Of a DNA stretch of 64,000 nt, positions 57,650 to 64,000 are shown piece by piece. Made by a program: the position numbers and the translations under genes. Numbering within the stretch: the first letter of the stretch is position 1; each line of letters begins with the position of its first letter. Below the pieces are notes generated by a model. It was not told the origin of the DNA, did no database searches, and saw only the letters and a program-made list of their open reading frames with translations. The stretch covers positions 248,001 to 312,000 of the forward strand of contig NZ_MOBK01000002.1 in the NCBI RefSeq assembly GCF_003732265.1. Direction: 5' to 3'. Origin of the DNA: Pseudomonas brassicacearum (GTDB lineage: Bacteria > Pseudomonadota > Gammaproteobacteria > Pseudomonadales > Pseudomonadaceae).

Positions 57650-58654
57650 ATGACTACCCAGACCAATCGCCAGTTCCTGCTCGCCAAACGTCCGGTGGGT
57701 CCCGCGACCCGCGAGACTTTTACCTATCAGGAAGTACCGGTCGGCGAGCCGGCGGCAGGTCAGATTCTGGTGAAAAACGAATACCTGTCCCTGGACCCGG
57801 CCATGCGCGGCTGGATGAACGAGGGCAAGTCCTACATTCCGCCGGTCGGCCTGGGCGAAGTGATGCGCGCCTTGGGCGTAGGCAAAGTCGTTGCGTCGAA
57901 TAACCCGGGGTTTGCAGTCGGGGACTACGTCAACGGCGCCCTTGGCGTGCAGGATTACTTCCTCGGCGAACCGCGCGGTTTCTACAAGGTTGATCCGAAA
58001 CTGGCGCCTTTGCCGCGCTACTTGTCCGCCCTGGGCATGACCGGGATGACGGCCTACTTCGCCCTGCTCGATGTGGGCGCGCCGAAGGCCGATGACACGG
58101 TTGTGTTGTCGGGTGCAGCCGGCGCAGTGGGCAGCATTGCCGGGCAGATCGCCAAGATCAAAGGCTGCCGCGTGGTCGGGATTGCCGGCGGCGCGGACAA
58201 GTGTCAGTTCCTGATCGACGAATTGGGTTTTGACGGTGCCATCGACTACAAGAACGAGGACGTCATCGCCGGTCTTAAACGCGAATGCCCGAAAGGAGTC
58301 GACGTGTATTTCGATAACGTCGGCGGCGACATTCTCGACGCCGTGCTGAGCCGACTGAACATGAAGGCACGCGTTGTGATTTGCGGCGCGATCAGCCAGT
58401 ACAACAACAAGGAAGCGGTCAAGGGCCCGGCCAATTACCTGGCGCTGTTGGTCAACCGCGCGCGCATGGAAGGTTTTGTGGTGATGGACTACGCCGCCCA
58501 GTTCGCCGCCGCCGGGCAGGAAATGGCCGGCTGGATGGCCAAGGGGCAACTCAAAAGCAAGGAAGACATTGTTGACGGGCTGGAGACATTCCCGGAGACA
58601 CTGATGAAATTGTTCAGCGGCGAGAATTTCGGGAAGTTGGTGTTGAAGGTCTGA
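57650..58654 (+). CDS. NADP-dependent MDR-family oxidoreductase (CurA-like)
   Basis: This 334-aa protein belongs to the leukotriene B4 12-hydroxydehydrogenase/CurA type of medium-chain reductases without zinc. It starts with MTTQTNRQFLLAKRPVGPA, has the cofactor loop SGAAGAVGSIAGQIAKIKGCRVVG and the GVDVYFDNVGGDILDAVL segment. Such enzymes reduce the double bond of enals or enones. Its gene runs divergently from the SDR, and a REP pair follows. Confidence 0.92.
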   Translation: MTTQTNRQFLLAKRPVGPATRETFTYQEVPVGEPAAGQILVKNEYLSLDPAMRGWMNEGKSYIPPVGLGEVMRALGVGKVVASNNPGFAVGDYVNGALGVQDYFLGEPRGFYKVDPKLAPLPRYLSALGMTGMTAYFALLDVGAPKADDTVVLSGAAGAVGSIAGQIAKIKGCRVVGIAGGADKCQFLIDELGFDGAIDYKNEDVIAGLKRECPKGVDVYFDNVGGDILDAVLSRLNMKARVVICGAISQYNNKEAVKGPANYLALLVNRARMEGFVVMDYAAQFAAAGQEMAGWMAKGQLKSKEDIVDGLETFPETLMKLFSGENFGKLVLKV

Positions 58655-58681
58655 TCCAACATTTGAAGTAACCACAAAACC

Positions 58682-58776
58682 AATGTGGGAGCGGGCTTGC
58701 TCGCGAAGGCGGTGCGTCAGTCGACATCAAAATTGACTGACGCTCCGCCTTCGCGAGCAAGCCCGCTCCCACATTT
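58682..58776. repeat. REP pair (inverted), family 1
   Basis: AATGTGGGAGCGGGCTTGCT and its inverted copy enclose about 40 bp that itself has TCAGTCGA/TTGACTGA symmetry. It lies between convergent curA-like and pyrF genes. Confidence 0.9.
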
Positions 58777-58792
58777 GATTTTCGGTGTTGGG

Positions 58793-59491
58793 TCAGGCGA
58801 GTTCGGCTACCACAGCGGCCAGCGCCTTGGCCGGATCAGCCGCCTGGCTGATCGGACGGCCAATCACCAGATAATCGGAACCGGCGTCCAGTGCCTGGCG
58901 CGGGGTCAGGATGCGGCGTTGATCGTCTTGCGCACTGCCCGCCGGACGAATGCCCGGGGTCACCAGTTGCAGCGACGGGTGCGCCGACTTCAAGGCCTGG
59001 GCTTCCAGCGCCGAGCACACCAGACCGTCCATCCCGGCTTTTTCTGCCAGCGCGGCCAGGCGCAACACTTGTTCCTGCGGCTCGATGTCCAGACCGATAC
59101 CGGCCAGGTCTTCACGTTCCATGCTGGTCAGCACGGTCACGCCGATCAGCAGCGGTTTCGGCCCGGTGCGCTGGTCCAGCACTTCACGGCAGGCCGCCAT
59201 CATGCGCAGACCGCCGGAGCAGTGGACGTTGACCATCCACACGCCCATTTCCGCAGCGGCCTTGACGGCCATGGCGGTGGTGTTCGGGATGTCGTGGAAT
59301 TTCAGGTCCAGGAACACTTCGAACCCCTTGTCACGCAAGGTGCCGACGATTTCCGACGCGCAGCTGGTGAACAGTTCCTTGCCGACTTTTACCCGGCACA
59401 GCTTCGGGTCCAACTGGTCGGCCAGCTTCAGTGCGGCGTCACGGGTGGGGAAATCCAGGGCGACGATGATAGGAGTCTGGCAGACGGACAT
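58793..59491 (-). CDS. pyrF: Orotidine 5'-phosphate decarboxylase
   Basis: This 232-aa TIM-barrel enzyme makes UMP from OMP. The catalytic Asp/Lys/Asp array lies in [10 protein letters not shown] (Asp62, Lys64, Asp67). [10 protein letters not shown] and TPGIRPAGS are the phosphate and substrate regions. I start at ATG 59491 ([14 protein letters not shown]). It has a weak -10 like ATTGTA/TACAAT at 59525-59530 on its strand, 34-39 bases upstream. Confidence 0.96.
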   Translation of the reverse strand: MSVCQTPIIVALDFPTRDAALKLADQLDPKLCRVKVGKELFTSCASEIVGTLRDKGFEVFLDLKFHDIPNTTAMAVKAAAEMGVWMVNVHCSGGLRMMAACREVLDQRTGPKPLLIGVTVLTSMEREDLAGIGLDIEPQEQVLRLAALAEKAGMDGLVCSALEAQALKSAHPSLQLVTPGIRPAGSAQDDQRRILTPRQALDAGSDYLVIGRPISQAADPAKALAAVVAELA

Positions 59492-59772
59492 GTGCGGGCT
59501 CTCAGGCAGGACGAAATCGGCGCGCATTGTAGCGGAACCAGCGGCGCTGCGGGACCCGATGATCGGTAATTCGTCATCGGTGCTCAGCCAAGACTAGTCC
59601 TTTGGCCAATTGTGTCGAGGCCGATACACTCATGACACGCTCACAACATCCTTCATCGCTACCGTCGGCAGCCGCAACACGTCCTTACAGCACTTCCCGC
59701 CTCCGGGCCGGACGCCTATGCTGAAGCCACAACCTCGCAGCCCATCTTTGTGGTTGGCAGCCTCTCTGGCAG

Positions 59773-60543
59773 ATGAACGCACGCATGCACAACACCCAAG
59801 CCCCTTTGAACGACGATCAAAAAGCGCCCGGCGATGACAAACGCTGGAGCATTCGCGCCCTGATCGTCGACGATGACGTCCCGATTCGCGAATTGATGAT
59901 CGACTACCTCGCCCGGTTCAACATCCACGCCAGCGGGGTCACCGACGGCGCGGCGATGCGCCTGGCGCTGCAGGCCGAACATTTCGACGTGGTGGTGCTG
60001 GACCTGATGCTGCCGGGCGAAGACGGTTTGTCGCTGTGCCGCTGGCTGCGTGCCGAGTCGGACATTCCGATCCTGATGCTCACGGCCCGCTGCGAACCGA
60101 CCGACCGGATCATCGGCCTGGAACTGGGCGCCGACGACTACATGGCCAAACCATTCGAACCCCGTGAACTGGTGGCGAGGATCCAGACCATTCTGCGTCG
60201 GGTACGCGATGATCGCACCGAACAGCGGGCGAACATTCGCTTCGACAACTGGCGCCTGAACAGCGTGTTGCGCCAGTTGATCGCCGCCGACGGCCTGGTG
60301 GTGCCGCTGTCCAACGCCGAATTCCGCCTGCTCTGGGTGTTTATCGAACGCCCGCGCCGGGTACTCAGTCGCGAGCAGTTGCTGGACGCTGCACGTGGCC
60401 GTTCGATTGAAGCCTTTGATCGCAGCATCGACCTGCTGGTCTCGCGCCTGCGCCAGAAACTCGGTGATGACCCCAAAGCCCCGCAGTTGATCAAGACCGT
60501 TCGCGGCGAGGGTTATCTGTTCGACGCCAGAGACATCGGCTGA
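59773..60543 (+). CDS. OmpR-family response regulator
   Basis: This 256-aa regulator has a receiver domain with the phospho-acceptor Asp77 in VVVLDLMLPGEDG, Lys in AKPFEPRELV and an OmpR-type winged helix (SNAEFRLLWVFIERPRRVLSREQLL, DLLVSRLRQKLGDD). The N-terminus has a short 25-residue extension. The stop overlaps the sensor kinase start as TGATG, so it is coupled. Its signal and targets are unknown. Confidence 0.93.
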   Translation: MNARMHNTQAPLNDDQKAPGDDKRWSIRALIVDDDVPIRELMIDYLARFNIHASGVTDGAAMRLALQAEHFDVVVLDLMLPGEDGLSLCRWLRAESDIPILMLTARCEPTDRIIGLELGADDYMAKPFEPRELVARIQTILRRVRDDRTEQRANIRFDNWRLNSVLRQLIAADGLVVPLSNAEFRLLWVFIERPRRVLSREQLLDAARGRSIEAFDRSIDLLVSRLRQKLGDDPKAPQLIKTVRGEGYLFDARDIG

Positions 60544-61595
60544 TGCGTGCGCGCTTCGATACGCTGTTCGGCCGCCTGTTCGGCGTGCTGTTGCTGGCGA
60601 TCTTCCTTGCGCACCTGTTGGCATTTGCCTGGTTTCACCATTACGGCCCGCCCCCTCCTCCTCCACCGCCGCCGGAGTTTTCCCAAGGCGATGACGCAAA
60701 GCGCCCACCGATGGACCCACGCTTTGAGAACCGCCCGCCTCGGCCATGGTTTGGCGGGCCGTTGGTGCCGCTGACCTTTCAATTGATCTCGCTGGTCATT
60801 GCGGCCTGGTACGGCGCCAAACTGCTGAGCCGGCCTATCCAGCGCCTGAGCGATGCCGCCGAGCGCTTGAGCGAAAACCTCGACAGCACGCCACTGGATG
60901 AGTCGGGCCCACGGGAAGCGCGGCAAGCGGCCTACACCTTCAACTTGATGCAAAAACGCATCATCGAACAGGTGCAGCAGCGCTCGCGGATGCTCGGCGC
61001 GGTGTCCCACGACCTGCGCACGCCGCTGTCGCGGCTCAAATTGCGTCTGGAGCAGATCGACGACGAGAAGCTGCAAGGTCAGATGCGTCAGGATCTGGAC
61101 GACATGATCAGCATGCTCGACGCCACCCTGACGTATTTGCACGAACAGCGCACCAGCGAGGCCCGGCAATGGATGGACGTGCAGGCGCTGGTGGAGTCCT
61201 TGTGTGAAAACGCCCAGGACCAGGGCGCCGATGTGCAGGCCAGCGGTCACTGCGCGCCGCTGCAAGTCCAGCCGATGGCGTTGCGTTCGTGCATCAACAA
61301 TCTGCTGGATAACGCGCTGCGCTATGCGGGACAGGCGTTGATCACACTCGAAGACAGTCGAGAGACTTTGGTGATTCGGGTGATTGACCATGGGCCGGGC
61401 ATTGCGGCGGATAAACGAGAGGCGGTGTTTGAGCCGTTCTTTCGGCTGGAGGGCTCGCGCAACCGCAACTCCGGCGGTGTCGGCCTGGGCATGACCATCG
61501 CCCGTGAAGCGGCGGAACGCCTGGGCGGGCAATTGAGCCTGGAAGAAACGCCGGGCGGTGGTTTGACTGCCGTCATTCACCTACCCCGCGCCTGA
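60543..61595 (+). CDS. Sensor histidine kinase, HAMP type
   Basis: This 350-aa kinase has two transmembrane helices (about residues 11-31 and 76-95) flanking a very short periplasmic segment of about 45 residues that starts with seven or more prolines (HHYGPPPPPPPPPEF). HAMP, then the H-box with His155 in GAVSHDLRTPLSRL, and the ATPase N, G1 and G2 boxes (NNLLDNALRYA, DHGPGIA, SGGVGLGMTIA) are present. It forms a two-component system with the regulator upstream. The short proline-rich sensor suggests sensing of membrane state or a metal. Confidence 0.93.
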   Translation: MRARFDTLFGRLFGVLLLAIFLAHLLAFAWFHHYGPPPPPPPPPEFSQGDDAKRPPMDPRFENRPPRPWFGGPLVPLTFQLISLVIAAWYGAKLLSRPIQRLSDAAERLSENLDSTPLDESGPREARQAAYTFNLMQKRIIEQVQQRSRMLGAVSHDLRTPLSRLKLRLEQIDDEKLQGQMRQDLDDMISMLDATLTYLHEQRTSEARQWMDVQALVESLCENAQDQGADVQASGHCAPLQVQPMALRSCINNLLDNALRYAGQALITLEDSRETLVIRVIDHGPGIAADKREAVFEPFFRLEGSRNRNSGGVGLGMTIAREAAERLGGQLSLEETPGGGLTAVIHLPRA

Positions 61596-61703
61596 GCCTG
61601 TGTGTACTTGCCGGTACAAACCTCACATACCCACGACACCTTGCCCCTTGAGGCTGCATAAGCCGGTGTACCCACCGGTTTTCCATTCCAGGGAGTGAGC
61701 ACA

Positions 61704-62552
61704 ATGATCGGTAGCGTCAGCAACTACACGAGCTATATCAGCACCAGCAGCACCACAACCAACACCGCCCGCAGCCAGCAGTTCCAGAAAGAACTGCTGG
61801 CCAAGCTCGACACCAACAGCGACGGCGCGGTGGATCAGGACGAGCTGAAAAGTGCCTTGTCGCAAAAATCCGACGATGGCCTGTTGGTCAGCCTGAGCAA
61901 AAACTTCGCCGACCTCGACAGCGATAACAGCGGCAACCTGAGCAGCGAAGAAATGGCCGCGATGGCCCCGCCGCCACCGCAACATGATCAACCACCGAGC
62001 ACTGAACTCGCCGATGCCATGATCAGCGCCCTGGATACCGACGGTGACGGCGCCATCAGCAGCGATGAACTGAGCACTGGCCTGACCAGCGCCGGCAGCA
62101 GTGCCGACAGCAAGGAAATCTTCTCGGCCCTGGACAAGAACCAGGACGGCACCGTCAGCAAGGACGAACTCGCCGCCAGCCTGGCCCCGCCGCCACCACC
62201 GCCGCAGCAGGTGTCCAGCGAGGAACTGTTCAGCCAGCTCGATACCGACAGCGATGGCAGCGTGACCGCCACCGAACTGAGCAGCGCGCTGCAAGCGGGC
62301 AACAGCACCTCATCGACCAGCACCGACACCAGCGCCGCACTGCTCAAGGCACTGGACAGTGACAGCAGCGGCGGTGTCAGCAGTGATGAATTGAAAGCAG
62401 CCTTGCAAGCGGGTCGTGAGAAGACCAGTGACAGCTCCACCGATCAGTTCAACGTCAACGAAGCGCTGCACAAGATGATCGCCAATCTGAGCAAGCAGTA
62501 TTCGCTCGATAACGTGGCGACGGTGGGCAAGTACCTGAACGTCGCGACCTGA
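61704..62552 (+). CDS. EF-hand calcium-binding protein with six repeats
   Basis: This 282-aa protein has a Ser/Thr-rich N-terminus (MIGSVSNYTSYISTSS) followed by six EF-hand loops of the pattern DxDxDGx(I/V)xxxE: LDTNSDGAVDQDE, LDSDNSGNLSSEE, LDTDGDGAISSDE, LDKNQDGTVSKDE, LDTDSDGSVTATE and LDSDSSGGVSSDE. Proline-rich linkers (APPPPQHDQPPS, APPPPPPQQVSS) separate pairs. There is no signal peptide. It follows the two-component pair by 108 bp. It would bind calcium; its purpose is not known, and similar pseudomonad proteins are called XopAW-like. Confidence 0.85.
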   Translation: MIGSVSNYTSYISTSSTTTNTARSQQFQKELLAKLDTNSDGAVDQDELKSALSQKSDDGLLVSLSKNFADLDSDNSGNLSSEEMAAMAPPPPQHDQPPSTELADAMISALDTDGDGAISSDELSTGLTSAGSSADSKEIFSALDKNQDGTVSKDELAASLAPPPPPPQQVSSEELFSQLDTDSDGSVTATELSSALQAGNSTSSTSTDTSAALLKALDSDSSGGVSSDELKAALQAGREKTSDSSTDQFNVNEALHKMIANLSKQYSLDNVATVGKYLNVAT

Positions 62553-62566
62553 AAATCCAAAGCTGC

Positions 62567-62642
62567 GCGAGCCGGCTCGCTCCCACAGGGAATTTGTGAA
62601 CGACGCAGATCCAATGTGGGAGCGAGCCTGCTCGCGATGGGG
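62567..62642. repeat. REP pair, degenerate
   Basis: GCGCGAGCCGGCTCGCTCCCAC and GTGGGAGCGAGCCTGCTCGCGA are related inverted REP copies with more mismatches than the others. It lies between the EF-hand and PerM genes. Confidence 0.7.
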
Positions 62643-62664
62643 CCTTAAGCCTCAATACAAAACT

Positions 62665-63720
62665 TTAAGGCCGGCGATCTTCTACCCGCGCCTGACTCTT
62701 GCTCCAGTCCGTCAGCAAGCTGTAAGCCACCGCCAACAACGTCGGCCCGATAAACAGCCCGATAAAGCCAAACGCAATCAACCCGCCAAACACCCCTAGC
62801 AGCACAATCACCAACGGCAGATTCCCGCCCCGGCTGATCAGGTACGGCTTGAGCACGTTGTCGACGCCGCTGATGATGAACGTGCCCCAGATCCCGAGGA
62901 ACACCGCCATCCCGTACTCGCCTTTCCAGGCCAGCCACGCCGTGGCCGGAATCCACACCAGCGGCGGTCCCATCGGAATCAGGCTGAGCAAGAAGGTCAC
63001 GATGCCCAGCACCAAGGCGCCCGGCACCCCGGCAATCAGGAACCCGATCAGTGCCAGCACGGCCTGCGCCGCTGCCGTACCGATCACGCCGTTGACCACC
63101 CGCTGCACCGTGCCCGCCACCAGATCGATGTAATACCCGGCGCGCTGACCGATCAGACGTTCCAGTAACCCATGAACAAAGGTCGCCAGACGCGGGCCGT
63201 CGCGGTAGAAAAAGAACACAAACACGATGCTCAGCGTCAGCTCGAGAATCCCGCCGCCGATCTGCGCACTGCGCGCCAGCAGCCAGTTACCTACTTGCCC
63301 CAGATAAGGCTTGAGCGCCACCATCATCGCCGCGCCCTGCTGATCGATGCTGTTCCAGATCACCACCAGCCGTGCGCCCACCAGGGGAACACCGTTCAAC
63401 CAGGCCGGAGCTTCTGGCAGGCCTTCGACCTGCACATCCTTGATAAACACAGTGGCGTCACGCACGTGGTCAGCCAGGTTGAACCCCAGCCAGACCAGCG
63501 GCACCGCCACCAGCAACATCCAGCCGAGGGTCAGCAGCGCTGCCGCCAGGGATTCGCGGCCATTGAGCCAACGGGTCAACAAACGCATCAGCGGCCAACT
63601 GGCAAACGCCAGCACCGCGCCCCAGAACAGCGCCGACCAGAACGGCGCCATCACCCAGAAGCTCGCGCCAAACAGCACCAGGAGCAGAATCTGCACCAAC
63701 AGCCGATCATTATTGGGCAT
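62665..63720 (-). CDS. AI-2E family transporter / PerM-like membrane protein
   Basis: This 351-aa inner-membrane protein has about eight helices and belongs to the PerM/TqsA (AI-2E) family. It contains VTFLLSLIPMGPPLVWIPATAWL and GVFGGLIAFGFIGLFIGPTLLAV, both typical. These proteins export small molecules such as AI-2 or act as cation/proton antiporters, and no substrate is predictable. It follows the partial gene at the right edge with a 67-bp gap. Confidence 0.9.
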   Translation of the reverse strand: MPNNDRLLVQILLLVLFGASFWVMAPFWSALFWGAVLAFASWPLMRLLTRWLNGRESLAAALLTLGWMLLVAVPLVWLGFNLADHVRDATVFIKDVQVEGLPEAPAWLNGVPLVGARLVVIWNSIDQQGAAMMVALKPYLGQVGNWLLARSAQIGGGILELTLSIVFVFFFYRDGPRLATFVHGLLERLIGQRAGYYIDLVAGTVQRVVNGVIGTAAAQAVLALIGFLIAGVPGALVLGIVTFLLSLIPMGPPLVWIPATAWLAWKGEYGMAVFLGIWGTFIISGVDNVLKPYLISRGGNLPLVIVLLGVFGGLIAFGFIGLFIGPTLLAVAYSLLTDWSKSQARVEDRRP

Positions 63721-63787
63721 GTAAAGTCTCGAAAAAATCAGTCAACAAAGGGTAGACGAATGCGCCGTGCGCATTCGCCTGTGCAGC

Positions 63788-64000
63788 TTATCGCAACAGT
63801 TCGATGTGCAGGCCAGAGCCTTCGACGGTACCGGTTTCGAGTCGCGCCGCACGCACGCCCTGAGTAATCAATGCCTGACGCCATGCCTCAGCCTTGGCAC
63901 CGGAAACACTGACACGCAAGGTAGTGTCCAGGTTCAGTCCGCGTGAAATCAGACGCAGCCATGTGTCGTCGGGATCAGCATTCAGTTTTGGAAAATCGAG
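63788..64000 (-). CDS. Unidentified protein, C-terminal 70 residues (partial)
   Basis: The minus-strand frame is open from the window edge to a TAA at 63788-63790 and translates to ...DTWLRLISRGLNLDTTLRV...AWRQALITQGVRAARLETGTVEGSGLHIELLR. The codon use fits Pseudomonas coding sequence. I do not recognise the family. It is cotranscribed with the perM-like gene and lies 67 bp before it. The rest of the gene is to the right of the window. Confidence 0.75.
   Translation of the reverse strand, partial: LDFPKLNADPDDTWLRLISRGLNLDTTLRVSVSGAKAEAWRQALITQGVRAARLETGTVEGSGLHIELLR

Overview
The window comes from a Pseudomonas chromosome, most likely of the P. fluorescens group. GC content is high. The order tetR - small RNA - tatD - pilZ - holB - tmk - mltG - pabC - fabF - acpP - fabG - fabD - plsX - rpmF - yceD - maf - sppA - HAD - rluC - rne, followed later by murB - PTP - kdsB - trm112 - lpxK - exbD - exbB - comEC, matches the pseudomonad core genome. 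Short palindromic REP pairs (GGGAGCGGGCTTGCTCGCG type) sit between genes. No insertion sequence, prophage, CRISPR array or integrase was seen. Most of the window is conserved chromosome rather than an island.

Bases 1-6000 hold a sugar module read leftward: a FadR-type GntR regulator, an SMP-30 lactonase, an SDR dehydrogenase and an AraFGH-type ABC importer whose permease is cut by the left edge. Together they look like import and oxidation of L-arabinose or a related aldose to the aldonate. Near-identical operator-like sites lie before the regulator and before araF. Bases 6150-9335 carry DUF1285 and DUF4823 proteins, a MoaA-like radical SAM enzyme and a TetR regulator, followed on the plus strand by an sRNA matching rgsA by position.

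Bases 9699-23288 are core housekeeping: DNA replication (holB, tmk), cell wall (mltG), folate (pabC) and type II fatty acid synthesis (fabF, acpP, fabG, fabD, plsX), mostly in tight minus-strand operons. A consensus promoter lies so close to yceD that its mRNA may be leaderless. rne (RNase E) follows on the plus strand behind a leader of about 636 nt containing hairpins and small upstream ORFs.

Bases 27404-31777 encode a periplasmic molybdenum hydroxylase (two-subunit, Tat-exported) with XdhC-like and MocA-like maturation factors. Bases 32018-38878 cover MurB, a tyrosine phosphatase, KdsB, Trm112, LpxK, an ExbD/ExbB pair and ComEC. Bases 39014-45952 cover a DUF2062 protein, an ABC-2 exporter, a GST, a transglutaminase-like protein and FadE.

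The rest is more mosaic: a LysR regulator divergent from an AlaX-like editing protein, a 2OG-Fe(II) oxygenase coupled to a LysE exporter, an M20 dipeptidase, a tandem (tRNA-Gly tRNA-Glu)x2 operon with its own strong promoter, a chemoreceptor, a MocR regulator, an SDR divergent from a CurA-like reductase across an inverted repeat, pyrF, a two-component system, a six EF-hand protein and a PerM-type membrane protein. The right edge cuts an unidentified gene. Nothing here is clearly a new defence or mobile system. The more unusual items are the rne leader, the possible leaderless yceD promoter, the sugar module with its operators, the oxygenase-exporter pair and the EF-hand protein.
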